A stretch of DNA of 64,000 nt. It comes from Osmia lignaria lignaria (Eukaryota > Arthropoda > Insecta > Hymenoptera > Megachilidae). Under the pieces are notes generated by a model. That model was not told the origin of the DNA, made no database searches, and saw only the letters and a list, made by a program, of their open reading frames with translations. Where the stretch lies: NCBI RefSeq assembly GCF_051020975.1, contig NW_027478159.1, forward strand, positions 2,186,501 through 2,250,500, given 5' to 3'. The position numbers and the translations under genes were made by a program. This document shows, one piece after another, positions 63,101 through 64,000 of this stretch (its first letter is position 1; every line of letters starts with the position of its first letter).

Positions 63101-64000
63101 TCTTCTTCTTGTTGTTCCTCTTCTGCACAGCTAAGCTGGAAGTGGCATTTGCAGCTCGCAATAGTGCAGAGTTATCTCAAAGAAAGAGGCCACGGTGTTT
63201 CTGCACCTCTATTATGTTGGTGCAGCTTCGGAACTTTTAAATATCTTGATATATCTCGAGAACTACGCATCTGATCAAAAAATATCATAGAACATAAAAA
63301 GTAGGCAACTTAATTCTCTACAAAAAAGGTCTCTTATCATTTTGCCATAGCTCTCTTCGTTTCCGAGATATTTGCAGATTTATCTCAAGGGAAGGGGCCT
63401 GACGGATATATTTCGAGATATTTCTTCTTCTTGTTGTTCTTCTTCTGCACAGCTAAGCTGGAAGTGGCATTTGCGGCTCGCACTAGTGCAGAGTTATCTC
63501 AAAGAAAGGGGCCACGGTGTTTCTGTATCTCTATTATGTTGGTGCGGCTTCGGAACTTTTAAATATCTCGATATATCTCGAAAACTACGCTTCTGATCAA
63601 AAAATATCATAGAACATAAATTGTAGGAAACATAATTCTCTACAAAAAATGTCTCTCAACATTTTGCCATAGCTCGCTTCGTTTCCGAGATATTTGCAGA
63701 TTCAGCTCAAAGGAACTGGCCTGACGGACATATTTCGAGATATTTCTTCTTCTTGTTGTTCTTCCTCTGCACAGCTAAGCTGGAAGTGGCATTTGCAGCT
63801 CGCAATAGTGCAGAGTTATCTCAAAGAAAGGGGCCACGGTGTTTCTGAATCTCTATTATGTTGGTGCGGCTTCGGAACTTTTAAATATCTTGATATATCT
63901 CGAGAACTACGCATCTGATCAAAAAATATCATAGAACATAAAAAGTAGGCAACTTAATTCTCTACAAAGAAGGTCTCTTATCATTTTGCCATAGCTCTCT
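60152..64000. repeat. Regular 966-bp three-unit series, homologous to 39.5-42.4 kb
   Basis: The gcactagtgc unit recurs at 60474, 61440, 62406 and 63372, each 966 bp apart. Each is followed by a cagattcagc unit (60796, 61762, 62728, 63694). From about 61200 to the window end the sequence follows 39640-42440 at an offset of 21563, including gtgcaaagtt, aattctgtac and atatcacgag. The array continues past the window edge. Confidence 0.88.

Larger units (their letters stand above)
1..64000. repeat. Satellite DNA array, 322-bp unit, about 199 copies, all in one orientation
   Basis: Seen directly: the same sequence recurs end to end across the window. Using ttgcag as landmark, 197 complete units lie between 291 and 63693, with partial units at both ends. 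Lengths are 322 bp (169 units), 321 bp (25) and 320 bp (3). No unit is inverted and no foreign sequence interrupts the array. Neighbouring units differ at a limited set of recurrent positions, while units inside duplicated blocks are nearly identical. A 322-bp length is close to two nucleosome repeats, which is common for satellites, and long homogeneous arrays of this kind usually form centromeric or other constitutive heterochromatin. That location is inference, because neither array edge is visible. I do not recognise the family by name. Confidence 0.98.

Noticed and set aside
1..64000. A CRISPR array or other short regularly spaced repeat system
   Set aside because: There is no alternation of constant repeats with unique spacers; the full 322 bp is repeated.
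1..64000. Transposon, rDNA spacer or tRNA-derived origin of the unit
   Set aside because: I see no terminal repeats, target-site duplications, reverse-transcriptase or transposase frames, rRNA sequence, or A/B-box promoter pair that would support it. A database search of the consensus unit would settle this.

Overview
The whole 64 kb window is one uninterrupted head-to-tail satellite DNA array. It contains no gene, RNA gene, transposon, CRISPR array or unique sequence that I can support. The unit is 322 bp. Counting from one ttgcag landmark to the next (first at 291, last at 63694) gives 197 complete units plus a partial unit at each end, about 199 in total. Of the 197, 169 are exactly 322 bp, 25 are 321 bp, 3 are 320 bp and none is longer. 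Every unit lies in the same orientation.

The source is almost certainly a eukaryotic nuclear genome, most likely a centromeric, pericentromeric or other heterochromatic block. I do not recognise the satellite family and cannot name the species. A hand count of unit 613-934 gives 127 G+C in 322 (39%) and 13 CpG against 12.5 expected, so CpG is not depleted. This argues against a heavily CpG-methylated genome (vertebrate, most plants) and fits an invertebrate such as an insect, but it is only an inference.

Layout by higher-order organisation: 1-5116, loosely ordered variants in a recurring theme of about four units. 5117-10586, a 6-unit (1930 bp) higher-order repeat in two copies plus a third that lost one unit. 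10587-11874, four transitional units. 11875-18312, a tandem duplication of a 10-unit, 3219 bp block. 17348-19919, a 4-unit, 1286 bp block duplicated in tandem. About 15365-30110, an 8 kb tandem segmental duplication whose second copy has only one of the two 1286 bp blocks. 30123-36978, mosaics and three-unit groups. About 37-45 kb, units in two- and three-unit (966 bp) groups. 45351-56288, a 965 bp A-B-C triplet, cleanest at 50500-53394. 56289-64000, relatives of the 34-42 kb blocks reappearing at offsets of 23816 and 21563 bp, ending in a regular 966 bp series.

Most units contain a 74-codon open frame, but I judge these frames non-coding. They start with TTG rather than ATG, 21 units carry nonsense changes and 11 carry frameshifts, and 322 is not divisible by three. 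The unit does have internal structure: an 8-mer CGAGATAT twice in each orientation, a 30-nt internal direct repeat about 114 bp apart, an 11-nt palindrome, and a pyrimidine tract ending in CAG that resembles a splice acceptor. The strongest observations concern how the array evolved: nested tandem duplications, short-range spread of six deletion alleles, and repeated recombination inside one part of the unit.
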